Shown piece after piece: positions 7,653 through 16,350 of a stretch of DNA of 64,000 bases. Both the position numbers and the translations under genes were made by a program. Position 1 is the stretch's first letter, and each line of letters begins with the position of its first letter. The stretch comes from Ciceribacter sp. T2.26MG-112.2 (GTDB lineage Bacteria > Pseudomonadota > Alphaproteobacteria > Rhizobiales > Rhizobiaceae). Below the pieces are notes generated by a model, which saw nothing but the letters and a program-made list of their open reading frames with translations, made no database searches and was not told where the DNA came from. The stretch lies in assembly GCF_900492205.1 (NCBI RefSeq), contig NZ_UEYQ01000003.1:124001-188000 (forward strand), in the 5' to 3' direction.

Positions 7653-8873
7653 TCAGGCCGCCGCAGGAACCGCCCGCTCGACGGGCCTTTCGCGGATCGG
7701 CCAATGGACAATCGCGGCGAAGATGCCGAGTGCCACGCCAAACCACCACACGCTGTCATAGGAGCCGAGACGGTCATAGAGATAGCCGCCCATCCAGACG
7801 CCGAGGAAAGAGCCGATCTGGTGTGACAGGAAGACCAGCCCGCCGAGCAGGCCGAGATGGCGTGTGCCGAACATGATGGCGACGAGCGCATTGGTCGGCG
7901 GCACGGTGGAGAGCCACAGCAGACCCATGACGATGGCAAACACGACCACCGAGGTCGGCGACTGGGGCAGAAGCAGGAACAGCGTCACGGCGACGGAGCG
8001 GGCGATATAGATCAGCGCGAGGAAATAGGGCTTGGAATAGCGCTGACCGATCACGCCCGAGGCAAGCGAGCCGATAATATTGAAGAAGCCGATCAGCGCC
8101 ATGGAAATCACCGCATAGCGTGCGTCGATGCCGATATCGCCGAGATAGGCGGGAAAATGTGCGGTGATGAAGGCGACCTGGAAGCCGCAGACAAAGAAGC
8201 CGCTGGTCAAAAGCAGATAGCTCTTGTGGGCGAAGGCCTCTTTCAGCGCGTCTCCGACGGATTGCTTGAACTGGCTCTGTCCTTGCGTCCCGGAATTGGC
8301 ATTGCCGCGCAGAGGGTAGGCGAGCAGCGGCACGATGAGCATCAGCGCGCCCATGTAGACGAGACTGTCCGACCAGCCGAAGGAGGAGATCAGCGCCTGG
8401 CTGAGCGGGGCGAAAAGGAACATGCCGGCCGAACCGGCCGCGGTGCCGATGCCAAACGCCAGTGAGCGCTGCTCCGGCGTCACGTTGCGGGCAAAGGCCG
8501 AAAGCACCACGCCGAAGGAGCCGGCGGCGATCGCAAGCCCGATCAGCACACCACCGCCGATGTGCAGCCAAAGCGGCGCGCCGGCATTCGCCATCATCAG
8601 CAGGCCACCCGCATAGAGCAGGCCACACAGCGTCAGAATGCGCGCCGTACCGTATTTGTCGGCGAGCGCTCCGAAAAGCGGCTGTCCGAGGCCCCAGCAC
8701 AGATTCTGCAGCGCCATGGCCAGCGCGAAGGTGGAGCGGTCCCAGCCGGTATCGGCGAGCATCGGCAGCTGGAAGAAGCCCATGGCCGAACGCGGCCCGA
8801 AGGTCAGCATGGCGATCAGCGATCCGCTGATGATGATCAGCCAGGGCATGGGGTTGCGTGCAGTCGTGGCCAT
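7653..8873 (-). CDS. Major facilitator superfamily transporter
   Basis: A 406-residue, 12-segment secondary transporter. The start at 8873 is set by AGGAGA 7 bases upstream; the frame stays open further but without support. The conserved loop 2-3 motif appears as GALADKYGTARIL and its second-half counterpart as GVIGQRYSKP. The first segment carries FGPRSAMGFFQLPML, reminiscent of the oxalate/formate-antiporter-like and monocarboxylate-type MFS groups. The substrate cannot be predicted. A 9+3+9 palindrome lies 47 bases upstream of the start and may be its operator. No regulator gene is adjacent. Confidence 0.88.
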   Translation of the reverse strand: MATTARNPMPWLIIISGSLIAMLTFGPRSAMGFFQLPMLADTGWDRSTFALAMALQNLCWGLGQPLFGALADKYGTARILTLCGLLYAGGLLMMANAGAPLWLHIGGGVLIGLAIAAGSFGVVLSAFARNVTPEQRSLAFGIGTAAGSAGMFLFAPLSQALISSFGWSDSLVYMGALMLIVPLLAYPLRGNANSGTQGQSQFKQSVGDALKEAFAHKSYLLLTSGFFVCGFQVAFITAHFPAYLGDIGIDARYAVISMALIGFFNIIGSLASGVIGQRYSKPYFLALIYIARSVAVTLFLLLPQSPTSVVVFAIVMGLLWLSTVPPTNALVAIMFGTRHLGLLGGLVFLSHQIGSFLGVWMGGYLYDRLGSYDSVWWFGVALGIFAAIVHWPIRERPVERAVPAAA

Positions 8874-8919
8874 GGAATCGTCTCCTCTTGGAGCTCGGAC
8901 GATATGCCGCGGATCTGTG

Positions 8920-8940
8920 CACGAAAAGCGCCTTTTCGTG
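8920..8940. promoter_or_regulatory. Perfect 9+3+9 palindrome upstream of the MFS transporter gene
   Basis: CACGAAAAG (8920-8928) is the exact reverse complement of CTTTTCGTG (8932-8940), with CGC between them. It lies 47-67 bases before the transporter ATG, where an operator would be expected. It could also form an RNA hairpin downstream of the MOSC gene, but there is no T-run. An operator is the more likely reading. Confidence 0.45.
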
Positions 8941-9080
8941 AAGCGCTCATCAGGGAAATTGATCGAGACTCGGCTCTGCGACAGAAAATTTGAAAGGGAG
9001 ACAAGGCCATCGGCTCGGCAGAGCCACAGTTGGAGGGGGAGGCGCGGTCGGATTGCCGGCGGTACGAAGGACAAGCCATC

Positions 9081-9929
9081 CTATCGGGCTTTGATCGCCC
9101 ATCCTTGCATGCTTTCCTCCACCACGCGCACCGTGTCCCCGAGCGAGAGCCGACCTTCCCCGCGCGGCACGGCATTCCAGCCAAACAACGGGCCGGGGAC
9201 CCGGCGGTCGGCCGACATGCGGATGCGCCCCATGGCCGGCATGGGATTGGCGATTTCGCGCGATCCCGTCTGCTGGTCCTGCGTTGTCATGATGCAGCGG
9301 GCGCAAGGCTTGACCAGATCGAAGCGGATGCCGCCGATCTCGATCGCCGCCCAGCGATCTTCGGCCCAGGCTTCGTCGCAGTCGATGACGATGTTCGGGC
9401 GGAAGCGCTCCATGCCGACGCTGCCTTCGCCGTGACCCGCCATGTCGGCATTGAGCGCGGCAAGGGATCCCGTGGTGGTGACCAAGACCTGATAGCCGTC
9501 GGTAAAGGTGACCGGCGCGTCGGGGCCAGCCCACTCGCTGCTGGCCGTACGCTCGGCCTCGCCGTCGAAGAAGACGAGCTTTACCGGGCGGCCAAACCAT
9601 CCGGAGAGGCGCTCGTTGACGCTGTCCTCCGCGACCGCGACGTCGACGATCGATTTCCAGATCGCCACGCTCATGCGACGCTCGGGATGCGGCGGGGCAA
9701 CCATCATCTCGCGGCCGTCGGCAAGCGACAGGTGGAGGTGGGTCGACTGGGGAAGGGCGGTCAGCGTCGCGAGCGCCGGCAGTTCCCGCTGGGTGATGAA
9801 ATGCCCGGACGGGTCGGCGAGCATCATACGCCGGTCACCGACAAGACCGCGCGCGTCGACCTTCGCCGCCGGCAGCGCAATCCCGCGCCCGCTCTTGAAG
9901 GGATAGATGTGAAGTTCGCTGACGTGCAT
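9081..9929 (-). CDS. MOSC domain protein with N-terminal beta-barrel
   Basis: A 282-residue protein with an N-terminal MOSC_N domain (HVSELHIYPFKSGRGIALPAAKV..) and a C-terminal MOSC domain holding the conserved cysteine in KPCARCIMTTQD. The family resembles the C-terminal half of eukaryotic molybdenum-cofactor sulfurase and the mARC/YcbX reductases that bind Mo cofactor. YcbX-like reduction of N-hydroxylated compounds is possible, but there is no ferredoxin domain here. It is followed upstream by an HD hydrolase only 9 bases away on the same strand, so the two probably form an operon. Confidence 0.88.
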   Translation of the reverse strand: MHVSELHIYPFKSGRGIALPAAKVDARGLVGDRRMMLADPSGHFITQRELPALATLTALPQSTHLHLSLADGREMMVAPPHPERRMSVAIWKSIVDVAVAEDSVNERLSGWFGRPVKLVFFDGEAERTASSEWAGPDAPVTFTDGYQVLVTTTGSLAALNADMAGHGEGSVGMERFRPNIVIDCDEAWAEDRWAAIEIGGIRFDLVKPCARCIMTTQDQQTGSREIANPMPAMGRIRMSADRRVPGPLFGWNAVPRGEGRLSLGDTVRVVEESMQGWAIKAR

Positions 9930-9938
9930 TTCTTAGCC

Positions 9939-10616
9939 TCAGATCTCATCGATGAATTGCGTGAGGACGGCCTGCAGCCGTTCGTGGCGCTCGTGCGCGA
10001 TCGCGGCGCCGGCAGCGGTCTGGAAATTGTCGGAGAGCTTGAACAGTTTCGCCGCGAAATGGTCGATGGCAAAGGCCCGGTCGTCCAGGGCCCGACGCTC
10101 CGCCAGCGGATCCACGGGGTCATAGAGCGCCGAGCCCATCCGGCCGGCGGTATAGAAACAGCGCGCCGCCCCGATCATGCCGATTGCGTCGAGCCGGTCC
10201 GCGTCCTGCAGGATCTTCGCCTCCAGCGTTTCCGGCGCGATATTGGCAGAGAAACTGTGCGCGGTGATGGCATGGGCCACGGCGGCGATGTCAGGTGCTT
10301 CCCAATGGAGCGCGGTGAGCAGGCCGGTCGCCTTGTCCGCCGCAAGCCGGGACGCCTGCGATCGAAGCGGCGAGCTCTTCTCCACCGCCACGCAATCATG
10401 CAAAAGCACCGCAGCCGCAAGAATGCGACGATCGCCGCCCTCTCGCTCGGCGATGCGCATGGCATTGCGAAAAACCCGGTGGATATGGGCGAGGTCGTGC
10501 GATCCGTCGTCGCCGGATACGGCATGGGGCAGGAGCGCCTCGGCAAGCGCCGCCTGCGGGGCGAAATGGGCGGGCCCGAGGGCGGCGGGCGAGGGGCTGT
10601 CATTCATGGCGCGCAT
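9939..10616 (-). CDS. HD-domain phosphohydrolase (YedJ-like)
   Basis: A 225-residue cytosolic metal-dependent hydrolase. The HD motifs are H in SHDLAHIHRV, HD in AAVLLHDCVAVEK, H in AITAHSFS and D in KILQDADRLDAIGMIGAARC. The spacing and the last motif match the YedJ/COG1418 group, whose substrates are poorly known. The ATG at 10607 is an alternative start three codons in. The gene is divergent from nadA across a 200-base region containing the candidate NadQ site, but no functional link can be claimed. Confidence 0.85.
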   Translation of the reverse strand: MRAMNDSPSPAALGPAHFAPQAALAEALLPHAVSGDDGSHDLAHIHRVFRNAMRIAEREGGDRRILAAAVLLHDCVAVEKSSPLRSQASRLAADKATGLLTALHWEAPDIAAVAHAITAHSFSANIAPETLEAKILQDADRLDAIGMIGAARCFYTAGRMGSALYDPVDPLAERRALDDRAFAIDHFAAKLFKLSDNFQTAAGAAIAHERHERLQAVLTQFIDEI

Positions 10617-10737
10617 TCTTGGCGGCGGCCCGGTTCAAGGTCAATGCCCGTCATGACGGACGCGGCGTCTGCGCGGCATTTTGGCCGGCCGGGCAATGGC
10701 CCTTGCAATCCGTCACAAAACTTTCTAAATCAACGGC

Positions 10738-10760
10738 ACCGGCATCCGCCGGTTTTCTTT
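10738..10760 (+). terminator. Hairpin plus T-rich tract in front of nadA
   Basis: ACCGGC (10738-10743) pairs with GCCGGT (10748-10753) around ATCC, and TTTCTTT follows. This has the form of a short intrinsic terminator on the plus strand, although no plus-strand gene lies upstream. It may insulate nadABC from stray upstream transcription or act in a leader if transcription starts further left. Confidence 0.35.
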
Positions 10761-10771
10761 GATCCCATTTT

Positions 10772-10786
10772 TGCTCAAGTTGAGCA
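10772..10786. promoter_or_regulatory. Candidate NadQ operator upstream of nadABC
   Basis: TGCTCAA-G-TTGAGCA is a perfect 15-base palindrome 31 bases before the nadA ATG. NAD biosynthesis in many alphaproteobacteria is thought to be repressed by the COG4111 regulator NadQ through a palindrome before nadABC, and a COG4111-like gene is present at 16.35-17.32 kb. The palindrome is seen directly; assigning it to NadQ is inference. Confidence 0.6.
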
Positions 10787-10816
10787 TAAGTGGTGCCCAG
10801 TCGGGGAGGTTTCGGC

Positions 10817-11896
10817 ATGGCACATTTCACCCAAGGCGGAGAACTCGCGCAGGCGCGCCGGCCTCAGACCGCAGCGCAGCGCTTCGGCGTCATCGAGCGC
10901 CCCGATCTGTCCTTCACGCCGGCCGTCGCCAAGGAAACGGAACATCTCTACGAGCGGGTGAAGGCCTTCATCCCGGCGATCGAATGGCCGGTCTTCGCGC
11001 CTTATATCCATGCGATCAACCGCATCAAGAAGGAACGCGGCGCGGTCATTCTCGCGCACAATTACCAGACGCCGGAGATCTTCCACTGCGTCGCCGACAT
11101 CAAGGGCGATTCGCTGCAGCTTGCCCGCGATGCGACGCGTGTCGATGCCGAGATCATCGTTCAGTGCGGCGTGCACTTCATGGCCGAGACCTCGAAACTG
11201 CTCAATCCGCAGAAAACCGTGCTGATCCCCGATAGCCGCGCCGGCTGCTCGCTGTCGGAATCGATCACCGGTGCCGATGTGCGGGCGCTCAAGGCCCGCT
11301 ATCCGGGCGTGCCGGTCGTCACCTATGTCAACACCTCGGCCGACGTGAAGGCCGAGACCGACATCTGCTGCACCTCATCCAATGCGGTCGCCGTCGTCGA
11401 CAGCTTCGAATCCGACACGGTGCTCTGCATTCCGGACGAATATCTGGCGATGAACGTCGCCAAGCAGACGAAGAAAAAGATCCTCACCTGGCAGGGCCAT
11501 TGCGAGGTGCACGAGCGCTTCACCGCGGAAGAGCTGATGGAATACAAGGCGGCCGATCCGTCGATCGAGATCGTCGCCCATCCGGAATGCCATCCGAGCG
11601 TTCTGGCGGTGTCCGACTATGCCGGCTCGACCTCGGGCATGATCGACTATGTCAAGACGAAGCGCCCGGGTCGTGTTCTGCTGGTGACCGAATGCTCCAT
11701 GGCCTCCAATATCCAGGCCGAGGTGCCAGACGTCGATTTCGTCAAGCCGTGCAATCTCTGTCCGCACATGAAGCGCATCACGTTGCCGAAGATCCTCGAC
11801 AGCCTGCTGTTCATGACGGAAGAGGTGACCGTCGATGCGGCGATCGCCGACCGCGCCCGCCTTGCGGTGGAGCGGATGATCAATCTGAAGCATTGA
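10817..11896 (+). CDS. nadA: Quinolinate synthase NadA
   Basis: NadA condenses iminoaspartate (from NadB) with dihydroxyacetone phosphate to quinolinate using a [4Fe-4S] cluster. It has 359 residues. GGGGAGGT precedes the ATG at 10817 and sets the start. The conserved cluster and active-site elements are visible: AHNYQ near residue 80, [11 protein letters not shown] near 117, [11 protein letters not shown] near 175, HPECHPSV near 257, TECSMASN near 293 and [11 protein letters not shown] near 311. First gene of nadABC, with nadB following after 35 bases. It is probably repressed through the palindrome upstream. Confidence 0.96.
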   Translation: MAHFTQGGELAQARRPQTAAQRFGVIERPDLSFTPAVAKETEHLYERVKAFIPAIEWPVFAPYIHAINRIKKERGAVILAHNYQTPEIFHCVADIKGDSLQLARDATRVDAEIIVQCGVHFMAETSKLLNPQKTVLIPDSRAGCSLSESITGADVRALKARYPGVPVVTYVNTSADVKAETDICCTSSNAVAVVDSFESDTVLCIPDEYLAMNVAKQTKKKILTWQGHCEVHERFTAEELMEYKAADPSIEIVAHPECHPSVLAVSDYAGSTSGMIDYVKTKRPGRVLLVTECSMASNIQAEVPDVDFVKPCNLCPHMKRITLPKILDSLLFMTEEVTVDAAIADRARLAVERMINLKH

Positions 11897-11931
11897 CGAG
11901 GCCCGGCCTGTCGCCGGTGGAGATTGCCTGA

Positions 11932-13524
11932 ATGTCGACGAAACTGGAATCCATGCGCCCGCAGTCCTGGCAGGGCGTCGACGATATCGTCATCATCGGT
12001 GGAGGCCTTGCCGGCCTGTTCTGCGCCCTCAAACTGGCGCCGCGTCCGGTGACGGTGCTTGCCGCAGCCCCGATCGGCCAGGGGGCGTCCTCCGCCTGGG
12101 CGCAAGGCGGCATCGCCGCCGCCATGAGCCCCGGCGACACCTTCGACAAGCATCTGGCCGACACGCTGGCCGCCGGTGCCGGCATCGTCGATGAACGTAT
12201 CGCCCGGCTGATGATCTCGGAAGGCCCGGACCGCATCCGCGACCTTCTCGGCTATGGCGTCCCCTTCGACCGCGATCTCGAGGGACAATTGCTGCTGTCG
12301 CGCGAGGCCGCCCATTCCGAGCGCCGCATCGTCCGAGTCAAGGGTGACCAGGCCGGCCGCGCCATCATGGAGGCGCTGATCGCTACCGTGCGCAAGACGC
12401 CGTCAATCCGGGTGATGGAAGGCTATGTCGTCGAGGAGCTGGTGGCCGAGGGGCGCTTCGTCTCTGGCGTCATCGCCCGCCCCGACGCAGGCCAGTCGAA
12501 GACCCGCGTCGCTTTCCCGGCCCGCGCCGTGGTTCTGTGCTCGGGCGGCATCGGCCATCTCTACCAGGTGACCACCAATCCCGCCGAGGCGCGCGGCGCC
12601 GGGCTCGGCATGGCGGCCAAGGCGGGTGCGATGATCGCCGACGCGGAATTCGTCCAGTACCACCCGACCGCCATCGACATCGGCCAGGACCCGGCGCCGC
12701 TGGCCACCGAAGCACTGCGCGGCGACGGCGCGATCCTGATCAACCGGGCCGGCCATCGCTTCATGACCGACCTGCATGCCGATGCCGAGTTGGCTCCACG
12801 CGACATCGTGGCGCGCGGCGTCTTTGCCGAGGTCAAGGCCGGCCGCGGCGCCTTCCTCGACTGCACCAAGGCGGTCGGCGCGCATTTCCCCGATCTCTTC
12901 CCGACTGTCTACGCCTCGTGCATGGCGGCGGGGATCGACCCCGTCACCCAGCCGATCCCGGTCGTCCCGGCCGTGCATTATCACATGGGCGGCGTGCTGG
13001 TGGATGCCGACGGTAAGACCACCGTCGATGGGCTTTGGGCGGCCGGCGAGGTGACCTCGACCGGCGTGCACGGGGCCAACCGGCTCGCCTCCAACTCGCT
13101 GCTCGAAGCCGTCGTCTTTGCCGCCCGGATTGCCGAGAACATCAAGGGCATGCTGCCCGAATCCTCGCTCTACGAATGGCCGAAGGATGCCGGCGAGAAC
13201 GACGAGTTGGTGACGCTGGAAGACAGCGCCGAACTCAAGGCGCTGCGCCGCGGGATGTCGGCCCATGCCGGCGTCATCCGTGATGCCGAAGGGCTGAAGG
13301 ACCTGATCCGCGAGATCGTCCGTCTCGAGGGCATCAACAAGCGGGTCCGCTTCTCCAACATGGCGACGGCTGCCAAACTCATCGCGACGGCGGCGTTGAA
13401 GCGCGAGGAGAGCCGTGGGGGCCACTACCGCTCCGACTTCCCGGAACCGGTGGAGGCCCTGCGCCATCGCACCTTCATGACCCTCAAGGATGCCGAACGC
13501 ATCGCCGCCGAAATCGCCGGCTGA
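11932..13524 (+). CDS. nadB: L-aspartate oxidase NadB
   Basis: NadB is the FAD enzyme that oxidises L-aspartate to iminoaspartate, the first step of de novo NAD synthesis. The 530-residue protein starts with the dinucleotide-binding motif [15 protein letters not shown] and continues with the succinate-dehydrogenase/fumarate-reductase-type core: [40 protein letters not shown], and [25 protein letters not shown] with [15 protein letters not shown]. It is slightly long at the C-terminus relative to the core but typical for rhizobia. Gap of 22 bases to nadC. Confidence 0.95.
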   Translation: MSTKLESMRPQSWQGVDDIVIIGGGLAGLFCALKLAPRPVTVLAAAPIGQGASSAWAQGGIAAAMSPGDTFDKHLADTLAAGAGIVDERIARLMISEGPDRIRDLLGYGVPFDRDLEGQLLLSREAAHSERRIVRVKGDQAGRAIMEALIATVRKTPSIRVMEGYVVEELVAEGRFVSGVIARPDAGQSKTRVAFPARAVVLCSGGIGHLYQVTTNPAEARGAGLGMAAKAGAMIADAEFVQYHPTAIDIGQDPAPLATEALRGDGAILINRAGHRFMTDLHADAELAPRDIVARGVFAEVKAGRGAFLDCTKAVGAHFPDLFPTVYASCMAAGIDPVTQPIPVVPAVHYHMGGVLVDADGKTTVDGLWAAGEVTSTGVHGANRLASNSLLEAVVFAARIAENIKGMLPESSLYEWPKDAGENDELVTLEDSAELKALRRGMSAHAGVIRDAEGLKDLIREIVRLEGINKRVRFSNMATAAKLIATAALKREESRGGHYRSDFPEPVEALRHRTFMTLKDAERIAAEIAG

Positions 13525-13546
13525 TCCAAGACAGAGGTAGTATCCG

Positions 13547-14452
13547 ATGACCGAGCCCCTTCGCCCCGTATTGCTCCCGCTGATGGTCGAGGACCAGGTG
13601 CGGGCGGCGCTGATCGAGGATCTCGGCCGCGCCGGCGACATCACCACCTATGCGACGATCGGACCGGAGAAGCGTGCGCAGGCCGCGCTCAACAGCCGCG
13701 AGGACGGCGTGATCGCCGGCATCGAGCTGGCGCGCGCCGCCTTCCGGCTCGTCGATCCCTCGGTGGTGTTCGAGGCCAGGGTCGCGGACGGAGATCGGGT
13801 GAAACCCGGCGATGCACTGGTCCGCGTCGAAGGCCCGGCGCGCTCCATCCTTTCGGCCGAACGGGTCGCGCTGAATTTCCTTATGCATCTTTCGGGCGTC
13901 GCGACCTATACGGCACGCTTCGCCGCCGAGATCGCCCATACCCGCGCCCGCGTCACCTGCACGCGCAAGACCCTGCCGGGACTGCGGGCGGTGGAGAAAT
14001 ATGCGGTACGCCTCGGCGGCGGCTCCAACCATCGCTTCGGCCTGGACGACGCCATCCTCATCAAGGACAACCATATCGCCGTTGCCGGCGGCGTCGCTGC
14101 CGCCATCGACGCTGCCCGCGCCTATGCCGGACATCTGGTGAAGGTCGAGGTCGAGGTCGACAATCTTCACCAGATGCGCGAGGCGCTTGGCGCGCGACCC
14201 GATGCGATTCTGCTCGACAATATGGGGCCGGATCTCTTGGGCGAGGCGGTCGAGATCAACCGGCAGCATCATGGCCTTTCGAGCGCCGATTATCCCGCAG
14301 CCAAGGGCCGCGTCATGCTGGAAGCGTCCGGCAACGTCAACATCCAGACGATCCGGGCGATAGCGGAAACCGGCGTCGATTACATCTCCACCTCGAAGGT
14401 GACCATGGCGGCGCCGACCCTCGATATCGGGCTGGATGTGGTCATCGACTGA
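13547..14452 (+). CDS. nadC: Nicotinate-nucleotide pyrophosphorylase (carboxylating) NadC
   Basis: NadC converts quinolinate and phosphoribosyl pyrophosphate to nicotinate mononucleotide. The 301-residue protein has the N-terminal swapped domain (EDLGRAGDITTYATI) and the barrel with CTRKTLPGLRAVEKYAVRLGGG, DDAILIKDNHI, VEVEVDNL and ILLDNMGPD. The C-terminal EASGNVNIQTIRAIAETGVDYIS completes the active site. AGAGGT precedes the ATG. It closes the nadABC operon; no clear intrinsic terminator follows. Confidence 0.95.
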   Translation: MTEPLRPVLLPLMVEDQVRAALIEDLGRAGDITTYATIGPEKRAQAALNSREDGVIAGIELARAAFRLVDPSVVFEARVADGDRVKPGDALVRVEGPARSILSAERVALNFLMHLSGVATYTARFAAEIAHTRARVTCTRKTLPGLRAVEKYAVRLGGGSNHRFGLDDAILIKDNHIAVAGGVAAAIDAARAYAGHLVKVEVEVDNLHQMREALGARPDAILLDNMGPDLLGEAVEINRQHHGLSSADYPAAKGRVMLEASGNVNIQTIRAIAETGVDYISTSKVTMAAPTLDIGLDVVID

Positions 14453-14696
14453 CGAAAATCAGTTCTTTGGTCGCGGTCGCTACCCTTGCGCCTTCGTGCG
14501 CTTGGTCACACCGGCCGTGGGAAACTCCATGCGTTCAAACAGTTGAACTATGTTAGGAAGTACGCAAACTACTTATCGTAGATCATTATTGGCTTTTGAC
14601 CGATTTGCGCGAATCCCTTAGCCCGAAGACATCCCGCTGATTGAGTATTGCGTACTGGGACACACCCATATTGAGCCGATACTTGAGGGGATTTGC

Positions 14697-15329
14697 ATGA
14701 CCAGTATATCTTCGTCGCTCAGCGGCAACTCTCTTTATTCGACATCGCTTTCCAGCCTCGATACCAACGGAGACGGAATCGTCAGTGCGGAAGAACTGGC
14801 CGCCGCGGAAAAGGCGAGCGGTCGGCAGCGCACCCAGGATCCGACGGTCGAGAACGAGAACGCCGCAAGCGGTGTCTCCTCCCAGGTGGCCGGTGGCGTC
14901 ATGGCCATGTTGCTCGCCAATTCCGGCGGAGAAACCGATTCCCAGGCGGATGATCGCCAGTCCGCCGCCGATCTGTTCGCCAAGATCGATGTCGATGGCG
15001 ACGGCAAGGTGACCGAAGCCGAATTCATTGCAGCCCGGCCCGAGGACATGAGCGAGGACGATGCAACGGCCCTCTTTGCCAAGCTCGACGGAGAAGGCAC
15101 CGGATCGCTGACGGAAGACCAGTTCGTCACCGCGATGGAGGAACTGCGACCCGAAGGCCCGCCGCCGCCTCCGCCGCCGGTCGATGACCAGTCGGCCGAG
15201 GACGACGACACCGTCAGCCTGTTCGATGTGCTGGAAGAGATGAAGCAGGTCATCGCGGCCTACTCGGCCTTTACGGAGCAGCAGGAGAGCGAAGGCGAGG
15301 CGCCGTCAGATATCAAGCTCACGATCTGA
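14697..15329 (+). CDS. EF-hand calcium-binding protein, no signal peptide
   Basis: A 210-residue acidic protein with three EF-hand loops: DTNGDGIVSAEE near residue 21, DVDGDGKVTEAE near 99 and a weaker DGEGTGSLTEDQ near 130. A run of seven prolines follows near 154. The N-terminus is serine-rich (MTSISSSLSGNSLYSTSLSS) with no Sec signal, reminiscent of the XopAW-type EF-hand proteins found in rhizobia and xanthomonads. GAGGGG lies upstream of the ATG. It is a single-gene unit downstream of nadC, with a 244-base A+T-richer region before it. Calcium binding is likely; role and location are unknown. Confidence 0.8.
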   Translation: MTSISSSLSGNSLYSTSLSSLDTNGDGIVSAEELAAAEKASGRQRTQDPTVENENAASGVSSQVAGGVMAMLLANSGGETDSQADDRQSAADLFAKIDVDGDGKVTEAEFIAARPEDMSEDDATALFAKLDGEGTGSLTEDQFVTAMEELRPEGPPPPPPPVDDQSAEDDDTVSLFDVLEEMKQVIAAYSAFTEQQESEGEAPSDIKLTI

Positions 15330-15358
15330 TCGGCAGTATGCTCGCTCTTGCGCCGTGA

Positions 15359-16243
15359 CTATGCGTCTTCCGGCTCTGCTCTGGCGGTAGGCTGCGCGAG
15401 GCCCGGCAAGCGAGCATTGTAGGTCACCTGCGGGAACGGGATGGAAATTCCGTTCTCGTCGAAGGCCTGCTTGACGGACTTGATCATGTCGCGCGAGGTC
15501 GGCCAGAAGTCTGCGGCAGCCGTCCAGTACCACAGTGTCAGCACCACGGCGCTGTCGGCCAGTTCATCGACGAAGGTCTCGACCGGCGGTTCCTTCAATA
15601 CGCGCCGGTCGTTCTGCGCCAGTTCCCGCATCAGGCGCTGGGCAAGGTCAATGTCGTCATCGTAACCGATACCCACCTTCAACTCGAAGCGACGTGTGCT
15701 TTCGCGGCTGAAATTGGTGATCGGCACGTTCCACAAGGTAGAGTTCGGCGCCAGTCGGTAGAGGCCGTCCGGTGTCTTTAGCTCCGTGGCGAACAATCCG
15801 ATTTCCCGGACGGTCCCGGAGATTTCTCCCGTGTCGATATATTCTCCCACCCGAAAGGGCCGAAGCACCAGAAGCATGATCCCGGCGGCGATGTTCTGCA
15901 GCGTTCCCTGGAGGGCAAGACCGACGGCCAGGCCCGCTGCGCCGAGCGCGGCAATGATCGAGGCGGTCTGAACGCCGAACTGGCCGAGCACCGTGACAAA
16001 GACGAGCAGCAGCGCGGCATAGCGGATGACATTGGCGAAGAAGCGGGCAAGCGTCTCGTCAATGCCCCTGACGCGCAGCAGTCCTTCATGCGCCCAGCGG
16101 CTGAGGAGCGAGGCGAGCGTCCAGCCGACGACCAGAAGCAGCAGGGCGCCGACGATCGAGAACGAGTACTGCACGGCAAGCGCACTTGCCTGGCTGAGCG
16201 CAGTGCGCGTCGCGATGATGAATTCACTCGCCTGCTGCTCCAT
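15359..16243 (-). CDS. MscS-family small-conductance mechanosensitive channel
   Basis: A 294-residue inner-membrane channel that opens on osmotic downshock. Three membrane segments (about 24-45, 70-90 and 94-130) lead into the pore helix GAAGLAVGLALQGTLQNIAAGIMLL, then the MscS beta domain (VGEYIDTGEISGTVREIGLFATELKTPDG, PNSTLW) and a C-terminal alpha/beta region. AAGGAG lies 11 bases before the ATG at 16243; a GTG four codons upstream would overlap that site. It converges on the EF-hand gene with a 29-base gap. Confidence 0.92.
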   Translation of the reverse strand: MEQQASEFIIATRTALSQASALAVQYSFSIVGALLLLVVGWTLASLLSRWAHEGLLRVRGIDETLARFFANVIRYAALLLVFVTVLGQFGVQTASIIAALGAAGLAVGLALQGTLQNIAAGIMLLVLRPFRVGEYIDTGEISGTVREIGLFATELKTPDGLYRLAPNSTLWNVPITNFSRESTRRFELKVGIGYDDDIDLAQRLMRELAQNDRRVLKEPPVETFVDELADSAVVLTLWYWTAAADFWPTSRDMIKSVKQAFDENGISIPFPQVTYNARLPGLAQPTARAEPEDA

Positions 16244-16350
16244 CGACTGGGTCACTCCTTCACGTCAGGTTTCGTCAAGGGGCTAGATGGGGCAGGGCGC
16301 CTCGGGGTCAAGCGGGCGTTTCTGGCATTGGCCCGCGCAATGCGTCGGGA

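Noticed and set aside
9030-10961. 643-codon plus-strand ORF opposite the MOSC and HD genes
   Set aside because: Composition-driven shadow; both genes on the other strand have clear domains and motifs.
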